A DNA stretch of 64,000 nucleotides from Siphonodentalium dalli (lineage: Eukaryota; Mollusca; Scaphopoda; Gadilida; Siphonodentaliidae): NCBI GenBank assembly GCA_032622095.1, contig CP136064.1, positions 133,183,129 to 133,247,128 on the forward strand, read 5' to 3'. A model generated the notes under the pieces. It was not told where the DNA came from. It worked only from the letters and a program-made list of their open reading frames with translations, and did no database searches. This document shows, in pieces, positions 1 to 13,885 of this stretch. The translations under genes were made by a program, and so were the position numbers. Numbering within the stretch: the first letter of the stretch is position 1; each line of letters starts with the position of its first letter.

Positions 1-321
1 TTGCTATAAAGCAATATCACATGTTATGACAATTTAGGTATTTCAAGGTAATTACCACTCGGATGTCCACAGAACCCCCGGTATTTATATTATACGAACC
101 GATAAAAATCTCGATAGGATCCCTACTGACAAAGATTGGCAAGAGTAATTTATTATTCACCACGAATAATAAATTACTCTTGCCAATCTTTGTCAGTAGG
201 GATCCTATCGAGATTTTTATCGGTTCGTATAATATAAATACCGGGGGTTCTGTGGACATCCGAGTGGTAATTACCTTGAAATACCTAAATTGTCATAACA
301 TGTGATATTGCTTTATAGCAA
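1..321. repeat. Perfect 158-bp-arm hairpin (foldback)
   Basis: Positions 1-158 are the exact reverse complement of 164-321, with a 5-nt loop (ACCAC) at 159-163. I found no mismatch along the arms. The left arm runs to the window edge, so the palindrome may be longer. Both strands therefore read the same 80-codon frame, which is a by-product of symmetry. It could be a very young foldback element or an assembly or library fold-back artefact. Confidence 0.95.
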
Positions 322-1441
322 AATACGCCATTTAAGGTGTAACACGCATAACATATTTTTTTTTAGGGTGAAATCCTCATTAATCGCCGGGTGTACTCAT
401 TTTCTCACAACTTTGTAGTTCCGCCAATCTTCATAACTCATCTCACGAGTCACTAAACTAATCAATAACCTGGAAGCAAAATGGATTTCCACATTAAATT
501 GACCCAGTCAAATTGAGTCAATCACTGTGTCCAGAATTTGCAGTATTCCACTTCCGCCACTATGTTAAGCCAATCTGTCAACAGTATCACCACTGGTCAA
601 ATTGGAAACTAAGTCGGACGTATATATGAGAAAGAATCAGCATTATTATAGTATTTCCGAATCAATTGTTGAACAAACAGTCTAGTTTGTTTCCGTAAAT
701 ATGATTTAAAATTGATGTGTTATGCATATACCAGTAACGCTAAATGTTAGACTTCGGAACGATGCAAAAAGAATAAGAACGCGAAACGATCCGGAAAATG
801 AAATGAGTCGAATAGTTTATCTTCCGCTATTTTCAAGCATGCGAACACTCACAGTGCGGTTCTTCTATTGGTTAAAATCCGGTCAAGTGCCAGGAATTCC
901 CATCCATTATGATTCCGGTCACGTTCAAGGAGTTCCCATTAGTCGAGATATAGTCCGGTGCCATGTGTACCCCAGTAATTTTTCTCTGTAAAATCTAGTT
1001 TCTTTTGCTTTTTGCAATCATAAGGCAATTATACACAAGAAAAGTTTTGGTGCCATTTTTTCTGAGACCATTTAGGGTGAACATTTTCCGATTTTCGAAG
1101 GGTGGGGTCAAAATTTTGAAAAAAATGTTTTTTGGTTACATATGCACAACAAAGTATGGCATAATGCATAACAAAATAACCGTAGTGATGCCAGGAATCT
1201 ATTTAAGCCCATCCAAGAATCTTTCGTGAAGAATTGAGAAAACGCGGTTGGGTATATATGGAAATATTGGTGTTTTTCGACTAATTTTTTTATTTTTCAG
1301 GAAATTGTTATACAATATAACTTTTTGCCCTGTGACATATCAGAAATGATTAGAAGAATATTAACACAAGACACCTTAATATCTTAATGCATTATTAATC
1401 ACATACTTAAACAATTATATACATTCACATGGTTTACATAA
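322..1441. other. Unassigned AT-rich DNA
   Basis: I see no recognisable gene or element. Open frames at 722-991 and 1005-1229 have no motif I can identify and are not supported as genes. Confidence 0.5.
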
Positions 1442-2265
1442 TTATTCATCATAGTCGCCGGAGTCTTCTTCAATATGTGCATCAATGTCAGTATTCTCAC
1501 AATCATCTTCAGACCCTTCATATAAACACATTTCGTACACCTCATCTGATGCTTGCGACATGAACAACAATTAGTTTTACATCGCCCTTTGCCACATGAA
1601 CATCTAACTAGTTGTAATACAGCATCGGGTGCAGGTTTCTGGCTTGATGTTTTTGGACGACATCGTTCACTGTCTTCATACCATCCATAGGCTAGCGGTG
1701 ATGGTACGCTTGGTTGTGCCACAAGATCATTGCACCAAACGATTCCTTGGTAGTGCGCCCGTAGAATGTGGTTTAACAAGACTTTGTATCCTGATTTAGA
1801 TGCATCTGTCCCGTTTAGCATCATTATGGTGTCTGGTTCTTCTGGTGTTGTTGACAGATGACTGGCACATCGTGAATTTCCTCTTGCGCCACTCTCTGTT
1901 GACACGATAACATCTCTGGTGCTTGTCTTGTAGTAATCAACAACTTTTTGTGCAAGATATTCTGTAAGACTTGATTTTGTTTTCGAATTGCTGAGAAACA
2001 CATTCAACCCAGATTGTATTGGGGTAGCGTCAACACATATATACTCTCGATTATCCTTCACAGACCCTTTTCGGCGATCGCGTGTGGCATTTTTAAGTGA
2101 ATCGTCTGTGTAATGGGCGAACACAACATGCACAGATTGATAACGGGGTGATTTTTGTTCCAGGAATCCAATTGCAAGGTCATTGCATGATGACATGTGG
2201 GATCCTTTTGGTATCTGATGAACCAGTGCCATGCCATCTGTATACGGCTTATCACTGAAGGTTTC
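1442..2265 (-). pseudogene. C-terminal remnant of a large cysteine-rich invertebrate protein
   Basis: The minus-strand frame matches, from memory of the family, the C-terminal part of a large uncharacterised protein widespread in invertebrates and often transposon-associated. It begins with a YTDGMALVH block just after an in-frame TGA at 2266-2268. It continues through VHVVF and a D-rich PEExDT stretch that resembles a PIN/FEN-like nuclease core, then an AYGW block. It ends in a Tesmin/CXC-like cluster (CSCGKGRCKTNCCSC, then CTKC). A stretch of roughly 150 residues usually found between the nuclease-like block and the HILRAHYQ block seems to be missing. Near 1527 the frame must shift: the neighbouring frame reads an acidic tail (YEGSEDDCENTDIDAHIEED) and stops at 1442-1444. 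The stop and the frameshift mean it is not functional. The biochemical role is unknown, and the nuclease reading is inference. Confidence 0.7.
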
Positions 2266-2476
2266 TCATGCATGTCACCAGAATTCCCAACTACACCTTT
2301 TACCGGACTGGGCCTCCGGATCGCAGTTCGACTTTTTATCCGTCCCAAAAATTCCCATTTCTATAAATAAAACGCCCATGGCCCATGTATACCAATAATC
2401 AGCGAAACATTACTATGTAACAGTTCCTACAGTGTTGTGTGCATCTATCCGATTGTTTCAAAACCGTGTCGATATC

Positions 2477-3454
2477 TAGAGGCGGACTGGCCGATCGGGA
2501 GACCGGGAAATTTCCCGATGGGCCGGAGGCCGGAAAAATTCTGATTGCACGTGATTTTCTATCAAGCGAGAATCCGAGGGTTTTTTTTACGGTTTGGGGG
2601 GGGGGGTATATGGGCCGCCCAACCACACCTTGGGCCGCAAATGAAACCGACGTGGGCCGCCACATGTGTTGTTTAACCAGCCGTGTATCCAATAAGATGG
2701 TACTCTTCTCACATAAATTCATGAGGGCAGAGGCGGACTGCATGGCCGATCGGGAGACCGGGAAAATTCCGGACGTGGGCCGCCACATGTGTTGTTTAAC
2801 CAGCCGAATTGGCTAATCGTAATTTTGACATTAAATGAACTTGTCGGCATCATATAACACCACGTAAAGACCCCATTAATCTCGAGATTTTAACGGTAAC
2901 TCCCAGCTGTAAATCCCAAAAAAAATCTTATGCACCCCTCCCCCAATTGAAATTTACAAGAAAATAGGAACGCTTCAGTTGATGCCAGTCTAGTTTATCG
3001 GATTCGAGATTTTCTTGTATAGTTTTCAAAATGTTCTCACCCCGGGCCGAACAACCATGAACAGCCCGGTGTGTCCTGGTCTCTTGTCCTTAGCCGTGTG
3101 CATTTGTCTGGAGTTAGACCGCTAGATGTTAGATTTTATGCAATTTTTCAGGTAAAAATATCTGAATGGTCTCATACCGGGAATATATAGAACCATGGTT
3201 TATGAATATATAGGATATTAGACCAGAGGTGCAAATGGAATTATGCAAAAACATGTATTTGGTCTGCATCTGATTCAAGGGGGGGGGGGTGCAAATGGAA
3301 TTATGCAAAAATATGTATTTGGTCTGATTCTGATTCAAGGGGGGGGTGCAGTTGGATTTTTCCAAGGTGGACTGTGGACGCCCCCCCCCCCCCAACAGAT
3401 GGGCCGGTATTATATTAATTTCCCGGGCCGGTTTCTTGGCCCAGTCCGCCTCTG
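2477..3454. mobile_element. Non-autonomous hAT-like element
   Basis: The ends are TAGAGGCGGACTGG and CCAGTCCGCCTCTG, a short inverted repeat. They are flanked by the direct 8-bp repeat TCGATATC at 2469-2476 and 3455-3462. An 8-bp duplication with C/TAG-type ends fits hAT. The interior has no transposase. It holds a second copy of the terminal segment near 2730, a duplicated GACGTGGGCCGCCACATG block (near 2650 and 2773), poly-G tracts and a 60-bp tandem repeat. Confidence 0.75.
3229..3347. repeat. 60-bp tandem duplication ending in poly-G
   Basis: There are two adjacent copies of a unit starting GTGCAAATGGAATTATG and ending in a run of G, plus the start of a third. The array lies inside the hAT-like element. 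G-run lengths differ between copies. Confidence 0.85.
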
Positions 3455-3462
3455 TCGATATC

Positions 3463-4508
3463 GATCAACATTTGCACGAATATAGAATGTTCGACATAAA
3501 ATGATATTTAAAAAATAGTGTTATGTGTCCTATCATCCCTGACTATAAATTGTTATTTTTGTATTGACCGAATGAGATATGTGGTGCATGTTTTACCCGT
3601 GAACTCAATAATTCCATAACTATTATGAACGTGCTTAAGAAAAACGTAATATGATGGTGATATGTTGTATATACTCACTTGAGGCATAGTGGCCCGTATT
3701 CACCCTCAGTTCGTACTCCAAGGTTGCTAGAAAAGAAGACATGCATCTCGTGTCACTGATTTGTTTGAGGAAGTAGGCCCTCTGGAAATAAAAGGCTTGG
3801 GGCACCGTGACATATAACGTGAGTTGAAATCACTAAAGGAATCAATATCCGTGTCCCACTGGATAGAAACTGTATTGTGCAATTTCAAGTTTTGTATTAG
3901 TTGGAAACAATATTCTTCGCTACACTGTAATAACACCAGAACATTTAATCAGAACACTAAACTAACACTTAGCTATGGGGAATACTTAATAGGTGTTCTG
4001 ATATAGCTGAACACTATTGTTTGGCTAGAACACATGTGTTCTTTATATGAGAACACATTTTACACATCCGAAGCCTGTAACACTTAGAGAAAATTTAACA
4101 AGTGTTCTGGTGGCATAAATAGGACACATGTGTTCTGGAATGTACATGTATAAAATTAAGGAAAGTCAAAAATAAATAACATATTTATTCAGTATAAAAA
4201 AAATTTCATTCAAGGATGAACATGGGGAAAATAGGATTTATAAAACATTGTTCATTCACACTGTATTGAGTTTGGAGCATTTTCAATTTATTGTTAAAGA
4301 TACACAGTCGACAATGATGACTAATGATTCCGTATTAATATACAATAAAATGATGTATTACGTGATAAAAGTGATCGAACGAAGTATTTATTTCATTTTA
4401 GACAACATGCCATTGTTTTGTTATTTGCTATGCCTATTCCATTCCTGAATTCGAATTCGTATATATGCCCACAGTCACAGTGGCTAACCCGTACAAACAT
4501 ATAATTAG
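3463..4508. other. Unassigned DNA with GTGTTCT-rich patch
   Basis: No gene is recognised. Between about 3930 and 4140 the short words AGAACAC and GTGTTCT recur in both orientations, including the dyads AGAACACATGTGTTCT and ACACATGTGTTCT. This looks like a decayed repeat. Confidence 0.4.
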
Positions 4509-5198
4509 AAGTCGCTTTCGCCAAGACGAAAAATTCTATTTTAGACCATAAATACTTCAGAATGATCAAAACAACACAATAAAAATAAAAATTCAGACGG
4601 GTAGATGGTTTCCCCACAACTATAAACGTACGTATAAATTGTACATACACTTTTGCCGATCACACGCGAGCTCCATTTGAGCGAAGGGCTCTTTTTTTTT
4701 TTATAAAAACAGCATTTGATCACTTCAGGAAATAGTTTTCTCGCAAAAATTCCCTCTTCAAATGTCATTTCAACACATATACAGCATTGTCGGACTTTGT
4801 TTATAGATACAAACGGCATTTGATCACTTCAGAAAATAATTTAATTTTCTCGCAACAATTCCGTCTTCAAATGTCATTTCAACACATATACAGCATCTGT
4901 CGGAAATCCCATTAAGTCGCTTTCGCCAAGACGAAAAACTCTATATTTAGAACATAAATACTACAGAAGGATCAAAACAACACGATAAAAACACGTTTTC
5001 AGACCGGTTAGGCGGTTTCCCCACAGCTATAAACGTAAGTATAAATTGTCAATACATATTTGCTGATCGGAAGCGGCCTCCATTTGAGCGAAGGGCTCTT
5101 TTTATAGATAAAAACAGCATTTGTGCACTTCAGAAAATAATTTTCTCGCAAAAATTCCCTCTTCAAATGTCATTTCAACACATATACAGCATTGTCGG
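4509..5198. repeat. Two diverged ~285-bp direct repeats with an extra partial copy
   Basis: 4509-4793 and 4914-5198 align along their length. Both open AAGTCGCTTTCGCCAAGACG and close ATACAGCATTGTCGG. A third copy of only the last ~100 bp lies between them at about 4800-4902. I see no coding capacity. Confidence 0.85.
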
Positions 5199-6680
5199 AA
5201 ATCCCACTATAAATCCCACTATCCCACTATAAAGGCCGTTATGTGTCCAACATATATTGACACTATTTGGCTGGGGTGTATTCACAATCTGAAAGTAGAG
5301 ACTATTTATTTGGACACCCCACTCGTCAGTCGCTGTACGCCTAGTTGATTAAGTTGCTGATTACTAGTTGTCAAAAATATGTACGTCAAGTTGTGATGAT
5401 GGGATTTGTGTGCACAAAGATGAAACCATGAATTAGGTTTTCATGTTAGACATGTTCAGCCTCCCGATCGTCATTATTAACCTTCAATCACACAACGAAG
5501 GCACTGTTCCATTCCACATCCGTTTTCCGATTTCTCGACAAAATGTGTTCTTATTCAAGCACCGAACGTAACTATGTTTATCATTAGATCCGTGCCGAAA
5601 TGTTTAAGTATATTTTAGATCTATTTTAAAATGTATTATGACATTACTACTGAGTTACATGATGTAGTCCATGGAAAAGCATGGTACGCAATTGAATTAT
5701 TCTGCTCTACATGTATACATATAAATCATATTACTTCTCAAGTTTTCCGGTGACTCACTATCTTTTCAATATATGTACCAAAACATTTCAAATAAAATAA
5801 ATTAAACATAATATAATAATGTAGAATTAAACTTATTAAAAAAACATAAATCCTGAAGGCTTGAATGTTCGTTATCAGTGGTGTGATTTGTTGGTAGGAA
5901 ACTGAAATATGCTTGTACAACCAAAATCGACACCGCATGACATCTCCCTTAACGGGGTACTTCCGAACATAGCACACTTTTTCAGATCGATAATATGATC
6001 AGGAGACATATTTAGGCATAGTGAACCATAAGATCGATGCAGACTTTCTATCGTTGTTTCTCCAGTTAACGAAAATTGACAATTGCGATATTGTCGTCCC
6101 AATTGTGACACACTATGTCTTATCCACACATATCTTAGCCAGGTCTACTTATTTTATTGGAGACACTGGGTTTAAAATATGGGCATATATTATAAATATC
6201 CCTGTATCCATGGACTGTGTGGTGTGCGAGCGCTATCTACCCCCCCCCCCCATTGTTTTGGGTTTCTAATATGGATCTAAATCGAACTACCAATGGGCAG
6301 GGTGGGGGGTTTTTTGGGACTATTTTTCTCGAATAGTTTGTCTGTGAGTTTCTGCCGGAAAATTCCAACCCAAGAGGTGCAGCTAGCTAGCACTTAAATT
6401 GTTGGACTTTACGGGACTGGTCGGTCGATATTCATGTAGTGATACATAAGGATGCATTCGCAGTCACGACCCCTTCGTCACATCACCACAAATATAAGGC
6501 GATGGTGCACATACGGCCTGTAGTTTTTATTAGTAAATTCCCACGTATACACAATTTCATCACATAATATAACAAACATCCCCCACCCCCAAATACAGTT
6601 TTGTTACTTGCGCAGTCGAATAAAAGTCTCTAAGCATTAATAAGAATACCTTGTTTGATTCAGACAGAGTCTATACGTTC
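5199..6680. other. Unassigned DNA; one arm of a dispersed inverted repeat
   Basis: About 5262-5345 is homologous, in inverted orientation, to about 9386-9470 (shared core GACTGACGAGTGG and AAATAAATAGTCTCTA). The rest, including a poly-C tract near 6240, has no recognised feature. Confidence 0.5.
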
Positions 6681-6989
6681 AATCACAGGAGCTTGGAATT
6701 TGGTCAAAACCCCTCTTTTATTGGCAGAACCACCACCCGGGACCATAGGTCACGGAAGGAACGAAACACGAATTTGTTGCCACCCATTTTGAACTCAACT
6801 GTATTCCTACAAAAAATATATTTTCACTAAAAACTTTTGGTACCTCTTACACCTTAGATGCCAATCTACAACATTCCATAGGTATATTTTTCCAGTTCTT
6901 CGAAAACCTCACTTTATTTCGGTAATGTATTGTAAATTCACCAACGAACACAAATCTGCAACACCTCCATCACCCGTTGTAGAATCTGA
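6681..6989 (+). repeat. Left arm of a ~310-bp inverted repeat
   Basis: It is almost identical to the reverse complement of 8967-9279. The shared outer edge reads CACAGGAGCTTGG and the inner edge CACCCGTTGTAGAATCTGA. The loop is about 2 kb and contains the (CT)n tract. Confidence 0.92.
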
Positions 6990-7441
6990 ATGACAAATGG
7001 CACAAAACCATTTTTCCGGAATAACAAAGTCGGAACGAAATAAAATCGAAACCTAAATTTAAAGCCCGCGAAATTCAAACATATTTGAAAGTGCGTGCGG
7101 TTTTCGAACTTAGGCGCCAGAAAACTTAAATCAGTTTATGTTTGCGTCATACTATGCGCGTTTTTGATGATCTTATCCTGATGTTTTGTGTATTTTCTTG
7201 AAAATTTTTGTATTTGTCTGTCTGCTGTTATCATCTGATGAAAATGACGACTGTCCAAGAAAATATTCTTCATTTGACTGAATGGTAATTAGTACAAATA
7301 TTTTAAATGTAATTTATTTCTATTTATGGCACGACCACGTGGTATTGTTTTTTGTTATGTTCGTTGTGCACCGGTAGGCCTATGTACTACTTGACTTGGT
7401 AATGCTACTGGTTGCAATGATTGGTCATAAGGGGACCACAA

Positions 7442-8966
<1,525 letters not shown>

Positions 8967-9279
8967 TCAGATTCTACAACGGGTGATGGAGGTGTTGCAT
9001 ATTTGTGTTCGTTGGTGAATTTACAATACATTACCGAAATAAAGTGAGGTTTTCGAAGAACTGGAAAAATATACCTATGGAATGTTGTAGATTGGCATCT
9101 AAGGTGTAAGAGGTACCAAAAGTTTTTAGTGAAAATATATTTTTTGTAGGAATACAGTTGAGTTCAAAATGGGTGGCAACAAATTCGTGTTTCGTTCCTT
9201 CCGTGACCTATGGTCCCGGGTGGTGGTTCTGCCAATAAAAGAGGGGTTTTGACCAAATTCCAAGCTCCTGTGGTTCAAT
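8967..9279 (-). repeat. Right arm of the ~310-bp inverted repeat
   Basis: It is the reverse complement of 6681-6989 with only scattered differences, which implies a recent origin or gene conversion between the arms. Confidence 0.92.
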
Positions 9280-10170
9280 GACGTGACATTACGAAGATTA
9301 TTAGTTATGTTTAAATGGGTTGAAAGGAACATATCATTACAGTACGATTAATGTACAACGTCGCAACTGGTGATTGTCGTCGTACACAACTAGGCGCACA
9401 GAGACTGACGAGTGGATGTCCAAATAAATAGTCTCTATTTTCAGATTGGGTAAATTCGCCCCATGGATATTCGACTTTGTTTGCGAACTTTTTAAAGTAT
9501 CACTACACCCAGTGATGCGGGAAACGACACTTCCCTCGGCTGATAGAGATTTGTCGCTACCAAGTGAATCTAAGGGCCTTGACCAATCAAATTCACACAT
9601 TTAAGTGAAAGCGAAAGTAGTTAATTATATGTGTATACCAGCATCTTTTCCATAATAGACCATCGCCAGGAATCCCGGTCGTTCCTCGACCCAATCTGTC
9701 AGGAAATGAATTTGTAGCCATGAAGTTCTGCTCATAAATATATCGGGTATTTGGTCCCCGCAGTGACGCTTGGAATGTGACCTGTTGGTGTAAACATACA
9801 TAAGTATTACTTGTAACACATGGATAATGTATTCCAATGCCATTAGCATCAACAGCAGACTGCAGCAGTGCTTTTGACGTCAATAAATATTAAATCTGCA
9901 TGCCGTGGTTTATTTCTAAATCCTCGAATGGAACATATAGCGCCCATAAACAATATGTTAAGATTTACATCAAACCGGGCTTAATCTGATGAAATGTTAT
10001 CTTACACCAAACCATGGGCATCATGCAGCCTAATATTCACGACTGCGTATTATCGCCACATAAATAACAATATTATTTAAGTTGTACTTTGCGCTTTGTC
10101 CGTCATAAATGATGGGTGACAAACATGACATGCAGGAAAATCGTGTGCATAATTGGTAAATTATTAGTGA
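9280..10170. other. Unassigned DNA
   Basis: It includes the inverted partner of about 5262-5345 (near 9386-9470). The overlapping minus-strand frames at 9593-9883 carry no motif I recognise. Confidence 0.4.
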
Positions 10171-10333
10171 CCCTTCTATGGGCGGCCATTCGGTCGGAAA
10201 TTACACGAAATAAAAGTTAATGGTGGTTTGTGAAAACAATAACAATCTAGTCTCCAGTTTCAAACGACTAGTCGTTCTTGGATTCAATAAGAGACAGTTC
10301 GTTTTAATAGATATAGATTCATAATCAATGTTG

Positions 10334-12874
10334 ACCTTGGTTTGATGGTACCTGCAGAGACGCGCGTAAAACATACCGAAAAGCTAGACGCGTTGATGAT
10401 GCAATAAGTACCGATTCCTCAAAATCACGATTAAGACTAGCTGCGAGAGAATACAAGCGTGCGCTCAACCGAGCAATGAGAATCCACAGAGAGAATATAT
10501 CACGGGAAGTTTCAAAGTTGAAATACGAAAACCCGAAACAATTTTGGAAGAAAATCGGTAGTGGTCGGAAAACGACGACTACACCGATCAGCCTTGAATC
10601 GTTATATATTTATTTTAAAAATCTGAATGCGTTTGAGCACAGCGAAGATGGGACATTCCTCCAACCAATTAACCTCAACTCTGATGAGGATAACACAGAG
10701 CTCAATAAACCAATTAATGAAGAAGAAATAAAGTCTGCTATCCGAAGTCTTAGAAATAATAAATCGTGTGGGGAAGATGAAGTATTAAATGAATATATCC
10801 GTGCATCAGCCGGAAGTATCATTGATATTCTAGTTTGCCTGTTCAACCTTATATTAGACACAGGTTACATACCCGATTCGTGGACTATTGGAACGATTGT
10901 ACCGATTTATAAAAATAAGGGAGATAAGTCAGACCCAAAAAATTATAGGCCAATAACAATTTTAAGTTGTTTTGGAAAGGTTTTTACCAAAGTATTGACG
11001 ATTCGTCTAACAGACTTCACAACAAAGAACGGTATTATGTCTGAAACACAAGCAGGATTCAGACATGGCTATTCAACGTTAGATAACATATTTGCAATAC
11101 ACTTATTGGCCAAAATGACAGGAATGCTGAAAACAAGACTTTATTGCGCATTCATAGATTTCGAAAAAGCGTTCGATAAAGTTTGGAGAAAAGGCCTTTG
11201 GCATAAATTGATAAAATCTAGAATAACTGGAAAAACTCTCAGAGTAATAACTAATCTGTATAATGATATCAAGTCGTGCGTGCAACACCAAGGTGCTAAA
11301 TCCCAATATTTTGAGTGCCTCTCAGGGGTTAGACAGGGCGGAAACCTCTCACCCCTTCTTTTTTCCATCTACCTTAATGACCTGGACACTTTTCTCGCCG
11401 AACAAGGCACGAAAGGTCTTAGTACCATCTCAGATGAAATTTCCGCGAAACTACACACATATGTTCAATTATTTGTCCTTCTATACGCAGACGACACAGT
11501 AGTTATGGCAGAGACAGCGGGAAAACTGAAAAAGCAGCTTTTATCATTTGAAAGATATTGTGATATCTGGAAATTAACAGTAAACGCAGACAAAACAAAA
11601 ATTGTAATGTTCTCTAAACACGGTTTACCAAAAAATGCACAATTTAAACTCGATGGTAAAAGTATCGAAGTGGTTAAAAACTTCAATTATCTCGGAATTA
11701 TTCTCTCGAAGACGGGAAAATTTGGAGAAGCCAAGAAAAATTTGGCTTCTAAAGGCATGAAAGCAATGTACTCTGTTATATCGAAAGCCCGTAAACACTG
11801 CTTGAGTATAAAAAACCAATTCGAATTATTTGATGCACAAGTAGTGCCAGTACTCCTCTATGGGTGTGAGGTGTGGGGCCATGAAAATTGTGCTATTATT
11901 GAGAATGTTCACCGACAATTTATGAAGCACTTATTGCGACTAAAACCTTCGACGGCTGACTACATGGTTTATGCAGAAACTGGCCGAATGCCATTAGAAA
12001 TTTTAATTAAAACACGAATGATTAAATATTGGTGTAGAGTAGTTAACATGGATGAAAAGCGATATTCTAAAGTACTATATCAGTTATCACGCACGTTATC
12101 AGACGATTCAAATCACATCAGTTGGGTGAGTTCCATTCGTCACACCTTAGAGTCATGCTCCCAAGCTCATATATTTGATAGCGACATTGCGACAAATGTA
12201 GACCAACTTATCGAGTACGTGAAATGTAGTCTGATTAGCAAATTCAGATCGAACTGGGAAGCAGATCTGCAAAAATCTAGCCGGGGGAAAATATATCAGA
12301 TATTCAAACATGATATCTCATTGAAAGCTATCTAGACACTCCAAATGAATTTAATAGAACGATATTATGTAAATTTAGAACATCAAATCACCATTTGCCA
12401 GTGGAAACCGGTCGCTGGAATGGTACAGATCTAAGGGAACGAACATGCCCGCTATGTAGATATAACAGACTAGGAGACGAATTCCATTACCTATTTGAAT
12501 GTGAAGCGCTTGAGCGCGAGAGAAAATGTCATATATCAAAAGAATACCTGAATAGACCAAACATTACAACAATGCATGAACTTCTCAATGTACAAAACCC
12601 ATGCCAAATACGGCGTCTATGCAAATTTATACATACCATTTTTAAGAGGTTCGACGAAAATCCGCCTGGTTGACATATACCATCTGAACTATTTAGTATT
12701 TGATACGTATTAAACATTTCGAGTACATATAATATTCTAATCGTAACTACATGATCTCCAATGCCGCCATACATTTGTACATATTGTATATATATATACT
12801 TGTTACCAATTTTTGTATATAAGTTATGTTAATCTCCATACGCATCTGTCATGTGTCATGAGAATAAATCATTA
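10334..12874 (+). mobile_element. 5'-truncated non-LTR retrotransposon (LINE C)
   Basis: The uninterrupted right arm of the host element shows the empty site: its sequence jumps from GATGTTG to CCCGATGC exactly where this insertion lies. The LINE therefore starts at about 10334, with the coding sequence already open, and ends at about 12874 after a TGAGAATAAATCATTA tail. No clear target duplication is visible. Truncation at the 5' end is typical of target-primed reverse transcription. Confidence 0.85.
10335..12673 (+). pseudogene. LINE reverse transcriptase (LINE C ORF2 C-terminal part)
   Basis: This is the reverse transcriptase of a non-LTR retrotransposon, which would copy its own RNA at a nicked target. 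The open frame runs upstream of the ATG at 10476 to a PWFDGTC block at 10335, the usual start of the linker before the RT. Counted from the ATG, the 619 residues show NYRPI (about 156), FIDFEKAFDKVW (about 227), GVRQGGNLSPLLF (about 284) and the catalytic YADD (337-340). They are followed by a thumb region. The frame stops at 12333-12335. A neighbouring frame resumes at once and runs to 12673, carrying the C-terminal knuckle CPLC...GDEFHYLFEC. One indel near 12330 therefore separates the two. The endonuclease is missing by 5' truncation. The clade is jockey/CR1-like, not resolved further. Confidence 0.92.
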
Positions 12875-13298
12875 CCGATGCAAAATTAATGTTCCATTAT
12901 AATATAATAGTATTCATTGTTCAACTAATATCTAATAACACACACACTTAGTAAGATTCGCGCATATTCAATAAACGTACATTCCGTTTCAATAGCCATA
13001 TATTATATTCTTAATCAATAAAGATATTTCAAAGCAATAGACGATTTCCCACGAGCAATGATTATCGTTATCAAACTAATAGACCTTAGTGTCATTATTA
13101 TATTTAATAGATATAAATTATCACCAATGCACAATTAATAACGTTCTATTTAAATGCAATAGGTTTCGTATTCGAATCAATATCTAACAGCGGAATGAAC
13201 TATTTTCGGTCAAATCAATGACTAGAAATGCAGAATTAATAACTTCCGTTTACAAATCAATAATCAATTCTTGAATTAACGCTAGGGGCGCTGGCCAC
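12875..13298 (+). repeat. Inner part of left long TIR
   Basis: It aligns with the reverse complement of about 18107-18500. The alignment begins at CCGATGCA just after the LINE and ends at ATTAACGCTAG. Confidence 0.88.
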
Positions 13299-13885
13299 CA
13301 ATTTTGCTCGAGTCACCTAACCGCAAAATCCATGACGTCAACATGGGATATCCCCACGAGCAACAAAAAATGCATGTTCTCGCACATTTTCGCGTCAGAA
13401 AGTGACCCTGAACATGAAAACTGCGATGATATACGGACTGTGGACTATATACTGCACCTGTAGCAGATACAGAAGATGCATTTGAGAGCTTGTTTTTAAA
13501 TATTGGCCCATATTACATGAAGCAGAATGCCGACGAAGATCTGAAGATAGTCACGAAGACAGCTAGACTGTAGACAGAAATTCAGTGCCAACAATCATTG
13601 AATCGATCCAATTATACAACCAGACAACCAATCAATTTATCAATGCCATTCATTGTTGACGACGATTGTCATAATAACTGACTGTTATTCAACTTATTCT
13701 ACAAATGAAGAATCTATATCTAATTCTAAAAAAAAAAATTCTAAGACCCAAGGAAAATTAAGGGCTTTGTGGACCCAATTTTTCCAAATAAAGGATTCTG
13801 TTCATATATATTAGTAATCATAGAAACCATGCCCATTGATGCAACATTTGAAGATTATACTTCATGGTGGATTATGTTAGAAATA
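13299..13885. other. Unassigned interior of the long-TIR element
   Basis: No coding motif is seen. It contains a poly-A stretch near 13730 and is otherwise unique within the window. Confidence 0.4.

Noticed and set aside
17-305. Identical 80-codon open frames on both strands
   Set aside because: They arise because the region is a perfect palindrome. Symmetry alone duplicates the frame.
4020-4140. Steroid-receptor-like dyads AGAACACATGTGTTCT
   Set aside because: The spacing between half sites is four bases rather than three, and the words recur in a decayed repeat. There is no gene context for a response element.
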